From assembly GCA_001642005.1 (NCBI GenBank), contig LWCA01000057.1, positions 1 through 64,000 of the forward strand: a DNA stretch of 64,000 nucleotides, written 5' to 3'. The position numbers and the translations under genes are program-made. Shown in pieces: positions 50,676 through 62,013 of the stretch. Source of the DNA: Intoshia linei (lineage: Eukaryota; Orthonectida; Rhopaluridae). A model generated the notes under the pieces. The model had not been told where the DNA came from. It did no database searches and was given only the letters and a program-made list of their open reading frames with translations. Each line of letters begins with the position of its first letter. The first letter of the stretch is position 1.

Positions 50676-53542
50676 ACCTATAAAATATAATCATGCTCAA
50701 ATAAATATATTGTAAACTACGTGACTTATGAAATTAAAAGTTTTTGACAAATGATGCTGCCATTCGAAGCCATACTGTTTTGTTTTTGACCGTTTTTATT
50801 AAAAAAATGTGAGATTTTTGACAAATATTCGATTCATTTAGTTTGCCATTTCAAAGTTTTTTATAATTTATATTATCATGATTTTACTGGTGGTCCAGTG
50901 CAAATACATGTAGTAGTTAGCTCTACGAGAGTCGATTTTTTATACAACTTTAATTTGAAAAATTTCAAAATATTTAAATTAAAGTAACAAGTAAATAGCT
51001 AACATGGTTTAAAGTTTAAACATTTCAACAAAATACTAACAAAATTATAAATAATTATTGATAATACAATTGTACAATTTTATTAAAATTTATACTTGCA
51101 AAACATTAACAAACGTTAAAATTCGTTAAAATTTGACCATAAAGATGGAAATTTATGAGATTGATGGGTTAATATTCAACAAAAAAACTGACTGATTTTT
51201 AAAGTATGTAAATTTGTATTTACTGTAATAAGTAAGGGTATATGACATTTATATTCATATTTACAATTTGTCTTGCAGCGTATATTTATCATATTTAAAT
51301 AATGGGCTTTAGCATATTCTCCTACTTTAAGCAGTCTCGATGATTGTATAATGATGGAAAAGATTGTCTTCATCTAAATTATCTAATCAACATTTATTTA
51401 GTATACTGTTAATAGAGTTACCTATATTTTTAGAAATCGATTCAAACTTAATCAATATCCTTCATTTTTTCAAGAACTTTAATTTCATTATACATGAATT
51501 TGACATTCAATTTTCTTTAAATATTTTAATTATCCATTAAAGATATTTTCCTTTATCAATAATGCAAATTTTGTTAATGTTGAGTTTTTCATTTTAGCAA
51601 ATTGGTAAATCCAGTGTAAAATCTACACTGCCTATTATTTATGTGGTAATTTTTGCAATTGTTTATGATGGAATAATCAATATGTTTTGAAAGATGATGA
51701 AATTAATGATTTATTCACCATTTCTTAATTGAAAAGATATTGAATAAAATTTTAACACTAAGTGGTGTAGTTTTTTTCATTTTTCAAAATAATGAGTAAT
51801 TTACGGTTTTGACGGTGTATATCCAAATTTTTCTTACTTTCAATATTGGAAAAATTGATAAAAAAAAAACTTACATAGAATTTGTGTTTTTGAAAATTCT
51901 AGGATTGCCAGTTTTCTAAATAAATAGTTACACTCAAAGGCAGACTACAAACACACATTTTTAGCAACTTTTACTTTATGTAAGTAAGGATTCCTTACTA
52001 CATTCTTAACTTTCTGTACTTTTTAAACCAGTAGCTCCAGATTCAAATAGTGTACGGACCCCTGTTTTAAAACATTTATTTTTTTGGACTATAAAGGAAA
52101 CATGAAGTATAAAACATTTATTAAAAAATTAAAGGGTTTTTCTCATAAGATTTCGCAAACTGTTTTTCAAAAAAATATTGGAAAATGAGACATTTCTTTA
52201 TGGATTAATAAAATTAAATTTTTTATATTGTAGTTTGATTAAGTGAACCTCGTTTTGAAGAATAGATAGAACCTCGAACCCTGAAAACTATTAAACCTTC
52301 ACTTGAAGAAGGAAGCAAAGATAACTTTTTTTACAAGTAAACTAATATTCGGAAAATTGAATTGTTTCATTGTATTGAACAAAGATGTCAATTATGCGGT
52401 CTGCGTTATAATGTAAATTTTTATTGATTATTACAATTTTAGCTTTATTTATACTTTTTGCATTATTATTGTTTCTTATTTAATTGTATTAATTAAAAAT
52501 TTTAGTTTAATAATGGTTTAAGTAAATATATTTTTTTCACATTTGGCCCGCCAAGCAAATTGAGTCTGACACCCATGGTATTGATCGATATATACTTAAT
52601 TTAATATAAAATGTAGATGTATAAAATTAATTAATTTTTATTTTTTTTAAAAAAAGTCGTAAAGAATCGGAATCGTCACATCACTAGCAGTGGCGGATGT
52701 AGGATTTTCAGCCAGGGGGTAAAATAATTATTAGACCCCAAACGCATATAATTTATTTAATTTGGAGTTTTTATACTAAGTATATTAATATACATTGCAC
52801 TGTATTTCTATCTATAATAATAATTTTTTTTCTAGTTTTCATTCTACTAAATTTTTCAACGTTATACATTCTAAGAATGTTGAGTAGAGGCAGCCCCTGC
52901 ATACACGTAGATCCACTATTCATCACTAGGTTTAACCTATCGGTTGGTAAACTAATTTTTCAGCGTTAATCTACTGGACTAAAAAAATTACGCCCACGAT
53001 ATTAATTTTTTTCTAATATCATCTATTAATATAGAATACTTGGGTCTTAGTGATCCGGACCGTCATACGACATCTGGCCCAAATATACACATATCTGCAT
53101 ATCGGTTATACGTATGTTCTGACGTGGTTCTACGCGGGCCAGGTTAAATCCTATTTCAAAATAGTTACATATTTCGACGATATTTGAGTCATAGGAGCGC
53201 ACTTTCTTTCTAAAATTTAATAGTAAATGCAAATGTCTGAGATAGAAATTTGTGAGAAACGGATTATAAAAATTGTTTTGGAATTTTAAGGCAATTGTTG
53301 AACAGTTATATAAATACACTGAATGAGACTTTCATAAAATAACGTGAAAGTTAAGGAATTTGATAATTTTTAATATAAATTTGACGATTAAACATAACGC
53401 ATCATTTGCGAAATTTTTGAAGGGTTATTTTTGATTTTTGCCAAGAGAGGAAAAGTTATTATAAAATGAACCTTTTTCGTTAGTAAAAGAAAATTTGAAT
53501 AAAACATGTAACTAGCAATATATATTTTATACAGGTACATTT
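50676..53542. other. Intergenic between convergent NK2.1 and XRN2 genes
   Basis: No gene seen. Fragments of the dispersed family lie at about 50895-50945 and 51780-51995 (ending ctttatgtaagtaaggatt), a relative of the 29287 element at 52030-52200, a hAT end (aaattgagtctgacaccc) near 52560, and the TIR element at 52688-52920. Confidence 0.5.
52688..52920. mobile_element. Short TIR element with perfect 9-bp duplication
   Basis: Starts cagtggcggatgtaggattt and ends gtagatccactatt; the reverse complement of the end (AATAGTGGATCTAC) resembles the start. Both flanks are catcactag (52679-52687, 52921-52929). Same family as 10248-10964 and 38480-38910. No coding capacity. Confidence 0.75.
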
Positions 53543-56500
53543 TTAATGAAATCTGCCTCTAGGTTGTCTATATCTGTTGTTGGTATTATATCTGTTCCTT
53601 TGAGAATTATAAGGTTGTTCACTGTATCTCGAATTATTATTATATGAGCCATTGCGGTTATTCTGTGGATGGTATCGTTGCATGCGATTATTATAGGAAT
53701 AATTTGTATTCTAAAAATTATTATTACATAAATACAATTATTAGAATACCTCACTATAGCTTTGGTTGTATCTTCGGTTATCTTGGTGATTATTTATACC
53801 GTGCTGTTTGTTATATCCAAATCTGGAATCTAAAACGACAATTTAAGTAATAATAGTGCCGTGTACGTACAAAATATTACCAAAAATATAAACTATACCT
53901 TGATTTCTAGAGTTTCTGTATGAAGGTTCTAATTTATAATATTAAACTCATATAACTATAAAATAATACCACTTCTGTGTTGGACATCCCGAGGTAATCT
54001 AATTTTAAAAATTATTAAAAGTATACAGTAATCGAATAACGTCCATTATATAAATGAAACAAAGCATATAGTCATAATATTAAAACTATTTATAGTAAAA
54101 ATTTGATATAAATACATAAAAAGTTCACATATACATTTTTTAATTTTGGCGATCGACTAGAAAATTATCTGCGATCGACAGGTTGGGCATCCTTGACATA
54201 TACCATTAATTATACAAAATAAACAACAGCTAATACTAATAAAAAATTATGAAAATCGAATTATAACGTTTTAAGATAAAAGGAACTGACGTTAGAGAAA
54301 AAAACATACTTTACAATAGCCTATCAATCAAATATGACACAATTTGAAAAATAAAATGATTATCAACGTTGAATAGAAATACGCAGGCATTGATCTTATT
54401 TTTTTGAGAAAACATCATTTTGACAAGGGACCGAGGCATAAAAAAAGGAAAGATAAATCACACACTACTCTAAAAGGATTTATATATTACGCATTATTGA
54501 CGTGTCTTTGGAAAGATTCATTTTGGCCACGGTTATTGCGATTACCTCGATAAGTTAAAAAACTTGCCCTGATAGTTTCTTCTGGTATTCTAAATACAAA
54601 TATTCACATTTTAAAGACAATTAAATCTAATAAGTAAATAAAATAATTAATTACTTGGCTCCAGGAAGAAGTTTAGCTTCGAAAAAATCAACGTCACGGA
54701 AAATTTCGAAACTTAACCTAAATTGATCATAAACTACCGTAAAGTTGCATATTACCCGATACAAGTTATATTTTCCAAATTTGGCAAGTCTGAATTAGGT
54801 GCTACAAGTATACTAACTTTTGAAAATAAATACTTGAATAAAATTACCTTGCTGGACAAATATTTGAAGCACTCTTTTTAATAATACCGGCAGTTCCTCC
54901 AAATAGGTTAGAATTCAATTTTATAGATTTCTACATATATTTATAGTAAAAATAAAAATAATATCATTCTCGTGTCACCTGTACAATAATTAAAAAAAAT
55001 CTTAATGCGATCAAAATTTGAAATTATTAGAGATCAACAAAAATGTATTTTGAGAAAAGCGTTTTTCATGGGGTGATTAATTACCCCAGGGGACGATACG
55101 TATTCTAAGGTGATTGTAGTGAATAAATAATTTTTCTATTTAAAAAAATCTTTAATAAAACGAAAAAAATAACTTCTATATAAGCCAAAAAAACATTTTA
55201 ATCAATATTGTAAAGTTTCGAATCTACAAAAATATTTTACCTTATCATCATTTAAAAAGGTATTCATAAACTTGTAGCTAGGGTGTCGTTTACCAACAAA
55301 CAACAAATCTGAACCATGCCTATTGCGTTTTTCTAAGACATTTAAAAATAGAAAAAATATAAAGTAAACCTTCACCAGGAGTCAATTGATCTTTAACTTC
55401 GTCAATAGCATCTTCTAACCGTTTTTTATCAACAAATGGCAGTAAGGCTACACCTTGCCATGCAAATTTTTTCCCATTTAAATCAATTTGAAAATTAATA
55501 GGATAAAAGTCAATAATTGCCGAATTCTTAAATAAGGTAAAATAAAATAAAATAAAATTGTACCGGATCTTTCATGAGTGTTGCATATGGTTTAGGCAAA
55601 AACTTTGAACTGCCAGCTGGAAAAACGCTCATCAGTTGAGTTAGAGGAAATACTGGTTCAGTTTTTTGAAAAGTTATATCGACATGAGATATATTTTTAA
55701 AATCTGAAGCAAATGGAGCATAATGGAAAGGATAAAACCAATCCCACGATTTACATCCTTGATAATAATACAGCAACACCCAGGATAACCCAACAACATA
55801 TTCTTCTGTTACAGTTTTACGGAATTCCACATCTGCTAATTCAACCTTGAATTTGTTTTTGTAATAACGTTCTCTCCATCCTTCCTCCCACAGTCGAATA
55901 TTGTTGTTATTATCAACTTCCTCGTCAGAATCTACGGAACTGTCGATTTTTGACATCTTTGGAGTCGAACCAGTTTCTTCAGATGTACTGCTATCGTTCA
56001 TGCGTTTTCTAGATCCGCTTTCTTCCAAAATTAGATTTAACCTTTGATCAGTTGAAGTTTGTTTCACCTGAGCCAACATTGAGGATGAAGTAGGTTGGTT
56101 CAAAACGTGCAAATGCCCACTAGGGTTATTTCTGTTTTTATTAAAAAATCCACTCTTTTTTTTAATTCTATAATCCAAATCATTCTTTCTACGTGTCTTA
56201 AAAATTTCATCTTCGTACGATCCCAATTCTTTCATCAACTTTTCTACTAGGATCAAATCTATTTTCCCGGAATCAGTTAAATATTGTTTGGTACGAATTA
56301 CTATTCTTTTATAGATGCCAATAAGTCTGTTGATTGCACCTTCTCGAATTTGCAATGAGGGCAAATGAGGTAAAAAATCGTTACCAACGAAAAAACACAA
56401 AAACACCCAATCGTCAATAAGACGCTCAAAATCGGCACCGGAAGGTTTAATATTTTCAACAGTAAACTCTCTCATTAAATATTCACGCAAAACGGCTAAT

Positions 56501-57452
56501 TTGACAAATATAAACGTAGCTTGTACTTTTTGTGGCAGGTCATCATCTTGTAGATAAAACCCGGATCGTTCTTTGGTTTCCCCTTTACATTTGTCAATAG
56601 TATGACCTATTTGAGAGCAAATTCCACAAGGGCTAGGAACTCCATATTTAAATTCTTCCCTAATAATAGTAAAACTAACTTCATGCGTAGCTAGACCTAG
56701 CATTATCAAATCAGCATCTGCTCCATTTAAACAGTGGTTCAAATTTGGATTATAATCTTTGTGAACCCTTTGGGAACGAATATAGTCCATAATTTTATGT
56801 TCTCCTTCACCAGGCACTGTAGCATCAGATAAAATAATTTCCAAATCTTTCCACATGGGATCTGATTCTATCCTTATGGTAATATAGTATTGTAAATAAT
56901 CAGCCAATCTCATCATAAACTCGGTACCAGGAGTAATACAATTACTGTCAAAGTATTGATCCTTTTTAAATTTTTCAATGTCCACTCCGTCAGCCTTTAA
57001 TCGTTCTAAAGCAGCTTCTCTAAGTTGAATATTTTCTGACCCTTCTTTAGCGGATCGAAATCGTCTGGATCGCTGTTGGTTCATTTTAGCACGTGGAGCT
57101 ACTCCGTCAATAGCCATAAATAACAATTTACGAGGTCTCACTATTTTCATCAGTCGATCAATATACTCAAAAATTGCCATCATCATTTCCTGTTCATTTT
57201 TTGGTGCTTCCTTGTGTTCAGGGTGACTAGATTTAAAATTATATTCATCAAATAGAAATAATACCAGCATGGGTGTATTATTCCGTTCATATCCAAATAC
57301 AAAGTGTCGTATTCTACTCCATTCGGATTTGGTTTTGTTCCGTCTACTGTTATTTTCTCGCCGTTGAAAAACTTTTCACGTTCTTCAATACTGTATTGAA
57401 CAATGTTCATGTATTTTTTACTTAACCATCTGAAAAATGCTGGCACTCCCAT
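53543..57452 (-). CDS. XRN2: XRN2 5'-3' exoribonuclease, complete
   Basis: Nuclear exonuclease that degrades 5'-monophosphate RNA, acting in transcription termination and rRNA processing. Eleven exons (high to low): 57452-57265, 57226-55564, 55526-55370, 55332-55241, 54930-54848, 54789-54655, 54589-54491, 53998-53970, 53928-53899, 53829-53750, 53710-53543; 907 residues, all phases agree (human about 950). N-terminus [14 protein letters not shown] and [12 protein letters not shown] (Asp54) carry the catalytic signature, followed by [34 protein letters not shown] and [18 protein letters not shown] zinc knuckle (C263, C266, H271, C276) distinguishes XRN2 from XRN1. A Ser-rich insert with Lys clusters near 445-480 may be a nuclear-localisation region (inference). 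Four tiny 3' exons encode an Asn/Arg/Tyr-rich tail ending QPRGRFH. Introns go down to 37 nt. Start is the first ATG. Confidence 0.96.
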
Positions 57453-60101
57453 ATTGTAATAAATAAGTCACAATGTATGAATTCCAAAAATCAATAAAGA
57501 ATTTATACTTTTATTTTTAAAACATTTATATGTATCCGTAGAGATTATCTATGTTATTTAAATTCAAATTAATAAACGGATTTTCAACTTTATTACTTAT
57601 TTATTCTTGTCAATTTGAATTACATGTGTATCTTTTCACCAATACCAAGTAAACATACAAAATTGCAATTTTTTCATTCCTTTGATAAATAAGAAATTTT
57701 TAATTAAAATATTACCAAGGGAAAATTAAAAATTACCGTCAACCGCTAATTAGTAAACGAAAAGTAGTTCAAAAAAGTTTATTCATTTTGGTAAATTGTA
57801 GAAACGGTAAATAAGTCCCAATTTTCATAATATAAAAATTATATATTATGAACATTTTTTACCAAACTGTCAATCGGGAATTTGAAGATTATTTTTTTTA
57901 AAGCCTTTAAGTGAAGGGCTTGTAAGATTTTTCTTAACCAAATTTTAAAGGGGAATTTGAAGATTATTTTTTTACTAAAACTTAAAGGGGAAGGGTTTGT
58001 AAGATTTTTTTTAAACAAGCCCTAGAAGGGAAACTTTCAAAAAATAAATATCTTTGTCTAAATATCAATTTAATTTTGTAACCTTTCAAATTTTTTGAAA
58101 TTTGAAGCTCTAACGCCCCAAATTGTTCTTGTCGTACTCAGTATACTGTAATTTGTCATGAGAAGCGTCTTACAAATGCAATAAATATACTATATTCAAT
58201 ATCGTATCAAGGTTGAAGGTTGTTTTCACATCCTTCAAATTTAAACTGTTTTTATCACGTTAGTTGTTTACTCAGTTAACCCTACTAAAAATAAATAATT
58301 GTATATTTAATTTTTGCCGAATCGAAAAATTGAGGTAATTAAAATGCTTTTTTAAGGTTTAAACTTCATACATAACAAAATTTTAACATTGCCAAAATTA
58401 GACGATTTGATTAAATAAAATTTTGTTATAAAATTTGATGGGAAATATTTTAAAAAGATTCATGTAGATCAGTGTTTCCCAACCGTGGGGCCAGACCACA
58501 CTGGTAGCCATGACGAATTTTTTGGAATGGAGCCTGGAAAATATTACAAATTTATAGGATTATGAAACTTTAGATTAATTTATTGTTAATTTTATACAAT
58601 ATTCTCAGGTTTATGAATGGTTATGTGATACTTTAACCAATTAATTGCATTAATAAATTATTAGAATGACAAAAAAACAAATATATCTTTAATGATCGTA
58701 GGCTATTGAAATTAAATTTAACTAAATTGATGGGTATATGCAAAATGCCAAATTTGCAAAATTATCTGACTTTAACTACTTTTGCTAAGATTGCTTTGTT
58801 GTTATTTCCATCCTCTTATTTAGCAGAATGCGGGTTTAGTGCAGTTTTAGACGTAGTGAAAAAAAATAAATAGACTACAAATTTCAAAAACAGGGAAATC
58901 TATGATTAAAGCTTACAACATTAGTACCTAATATTAATAAACTCTGTCAGAATCGTCAGGCTCAATCGTCTCATTAATTCTAAAAAATAAATACATTATT
59001 GTTTTTATCATTATTTTATTATAATTCGCTCGAATTTTTTTTCAGTGGGGCCTGAGATTTTTTTAAAAGTAAAAGTGGTGTCTAGTATAAAAAAGGTTGG
59101 GAAACACTGATGTAGATAAAATAAATAATAAAACTTTAAATTTTAATGAAACTTTAATTTTCAATTTCATTGGCTACTCGGTATACCTTGTAATATTTAT
59201 CTTCGTCGCAGCTATTCAATTTGTTGAGGAGAATATAATACTAATAAATATTGACTTTTAGATTAAAATATTATTAATTTTTATGAGATTAATTATTCAA
59301 AATTGGAAACAAACTTCCAAAATTGACCCATTCAACCTTTAGGCACCGATAAATATCGCACCGTGACTGGTTAGTAAATTATTAAGACATACTTTAAATT
59401 AATAAAAATTTAGAATTATGGGACCAGAGTTATTTTTAAACGACAATTTAAACCAAGTTTTTGCTTACATCCCAATTTTGTTAGGGATTCTACGAGAGCA
59501 CGATGGTTTTTACACGAAACTTAATTATGATTCTTGTACCAATCAAATGTAAAATGTCTATTTAGACTGTAGAGCAGTGCTTATCAAAGTAATAAACGTC
59601 GTGGGCCTTAAAATATTTATATGTAAATATTGTTTTCATCATTTTATATACTTTAATTATTAAATTTAATGTAAATCTTAATTAAATTTTTAATCATGAC
59701 ATATTTTTCTTCCGATTTCTAAAATATTTTTGACTTCAAGACATAATTAATAATAATAAAACCAAATTTCAAATATTTGGAAAAATATTATCTCGTTTTC
59801 ATAGTCGATATTAAATTTTTTCTTGTCAGGTTTGTTAAAAACGGATTTTTCCCTTAAGGGTAGGTAAATTTTTTAGAGTTTCTCTTTTTGAGTTGGATTT
59901 AGTGGTTTTTCTCCTTAATAATATTAAATTAATTCCTCAAATAATATATTACTTTAGTCGTGAACCCCGTTATTTTTTGTGGACCCTTTGAGAAGCAGTG
60001 ATCTAAAATGTATTCGCTTCTAATTTCTTCTGTAATTTAGCCTAAATACAGTAAAGTATTTAGAAGGCATACATTAGTGCAAAAATAGCATGTTGTGAAT
60101 A
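57453..60101. other. Intergenic upstream of XRN2, with hAT elements
   Basis: No gene seen. The first few hundred bases should hold the XRN2 promoter. A direct repeat with 'ggggaatttgaagattattt' and 'agggcttgtaagattttt' occurs twice around 57875-58020. Elements at 58470-59109 and about 59575-60000 are described separately or below: the latter begins cagtgcttatcaaag and ends ctttgagaagcagtg, imperfect inverted ends of a hAT-like element without a clear target duplication. Confidence 0.5.
58470..59109 (+). mobile_element. ZBED-type hAT deletion derivative, perfect 8-bp duplication
   Basis: Ends CAGTGTTTCCCAACCGTGGG and (reverse complement) CAGTGTTTCCCAACC; both flanks are atgtagat (58462-58469 and 59110-59117). 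Length 640 bp. Around 58800-58850 it keeps a remnant of the transposase C-terminus (LFPSSYLAECGFSAV), showing it derives from a coding ZBED-like element rather than arising as a MITE. Same family as the copies at 36960 and 45091. Confidence 0.9.
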
Positions 60102-60956
60102 CACTGCCGGACAATATTATAAAGCACCTCATATTTTGTCGAAAAAGGACAAATAATATTTATAATTCGTTAATTTCTTTTAATGATATCTAAATTTGGA
60201 TTTAAAACATGGTATTTATAGTATCTTGACCGATGTCATTCCATACCATGATAATAGCTTCTTTAAGGTTTGAATATTGTTTACCTTCGCAATATATGCT
60301 TCTCGAAATTATACCCCAGAGATTTTCAATGAGGTTTAAATCAAAAGAGCAGGCTGGCCACTGTAAAACATTAATTCCTTTTGAAGAAATCCACATTTTT
60401 GTTCCCCTAGACGCGTGTATCGATGCATTATCCTGCTGGAACAAAGTAAATTTATTGCTATGAGGTAGTAGATATTGTTCCAAAATATCAATGTAACATT
60501 TGGAATTTATATTTTGATTTACGAAGCATATTCAGCTCTTCCCATTTTTTCCAAAAGCTGCCCATATCATAATGCCACCGCCACCACATTGGCATGACAT
60601 TCTAAATAATGTTTATTTTCTTAAATCATGCTAATAGTAAGAGAAACCGTCGCGTCCATCTAATTTAATATTTTTCTCGTCTGAAACGAAGACATTGGAC
60701 CAATTAGTAGACATGTTTAATCTAGAAAAATTTAGTCGACTGTCTTTGTGTCGCTGAGTTGTTGTTGTTGTTATAAAACATTTTTGTCCTCATTTTTTAT
60801 CTACTATTAATTTGAATTTTATTTTATATTTTTTTTGCTTCTACCATGTTTTAAATCCAAATTTAGATATTACTAAGAGAAATTAGCGAATTATAAGTAT
60901 TATTTGTCCTTTTTCGACAAAATATATGAAGTGCTTTATAATATTGTCCGGCAGTG
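60102..60956 (-). mobile_element. Internally deleted Tc1-like element with transposase remnant
   Basis: Inverted ends CACTGCCGGACAATATTATA on both sides, flanked by TA (60100-60101 and 60957-60958). On the minus strand, near 60715-60640, VFVSDEKNIKLDGRDGFSYY contains the first catalytic Asp; the open frame 60483-60202 has FQQDNASIHAS (second Asp) and LNLIENLWG (Glu), with 34 residues between Asp and Glu, the DD34E spacing of Tc1 elements. Frames are broken between them and the N-terminal DNA-binding region is gone, so it is inactive. Confidence 0.9.
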
Positions 60957-61109
60957 TATAAATACAGTGCAATTCCACATAGCTTGTTTCATATTCTACA
61001 AATTATCTCATTTCGAAATAACGAATATTCTTCAAAGAGTAATACATTTTCAAGTATAAAAAAGGTTTGCCATTCAAACGCCAATATTTATATAAATAAA
61101 ATAGGTTAC

Positions 61110-62013
61110 TGTTATGTACTACGTACAAAAAGCACCTAGATCTGCCGAGGGCACATTTTTATTCTACCAAATTAATACATTCACGTTGAAAATCTAACTT
61201 AACAAATCCTACTATTTACTATTAATCTTTTAAAGGAATGGTTCCTAAACTTGTTTCAGGTAGAATCGTCATATCACATTACTTTTTACTTCAAAGTAAA
61301 TTATTCCATCTTAATTAGTTTTTGTTAACATTTGCGTAAAGAATTTTAAAAACAATCGTTATGCCATTTTTTTAATTTATTAGACAATGTGTGTATAATA
61401 TTAAAAATTATTTTTCACCGAGAATTCGTTAATTTCTGGGATTGAAATTTTGTATTTATATCAACTGGAATAAGCTATATCAGAATTTTTTTTTTTATTT
61501 TAATTTTCGGACCGTTAATTATTTCACATTTTTGTTTTAATAAAATATTTCGGAAAAAAATATATGAATACTAAAATGCTTTTTTGACCGTGAAATCGTC
61601 ACTTATTCGGATTGAAATTTTTTGTGTGTGTTAACAGGATGCAACTGTACCACCTGTGAATTTATTTAAATTCTAGGGCTGATTTCATTAAAAAAAATGG
61701 TAATTTGTGGTTTTGGCCTGAAGATAAATTTTTTTTAAATTTAAATATATGATAATATTTATGATTTTAAAATCCGTATCAGAGTATATATTTTTTTAAA
61801 TTTTCCAACTCGTTTGATTTTCAAAAAAAAAGACAATTGGGGTTTTTGACCCGTAAAATGTGAGTTTGGGAGGTTGAAATTTATTTTGTTAACACCCCCG
61901 GAAAACCCGTAATTGAAGTGTGGACTTTATAATATTCTAAGACTGTTAGTTATTGAAATAAACGGTAACACACACACAAGCAAATATTGCATAGCATATT
62001 ATATAGGTAAGGA
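61110..62013. repeat. Full-looking dispersed repeat copy abutting the PLPP gene
   Basis: Left end gtactacgtacaaaaagcac with ctgccgagggcacattttta, right end tgcatagcatattatatagg. Contains 'gaccgtgaaatcgtcac' near 61588, 'aacaggatgcaactgtacca' near 61640 and three degraded internal blocks. Its right part overlaps the open frame at the 3' end of the phosphatase gene. Confidence 0.65.

Noticed and set aside
54670-54760. A possible 38-nt intron in XRN2 (gtaatatgc...atttag)
   Set aside because: Removing it shifts the frame to a stop, while read-through is fully open and in phase with the next exon.
60233-60463. Plus-strand open frame of 76 codons
   Set aside because: It is the antisense shadow of the Tc1-like transposase remnant on the minus strand.
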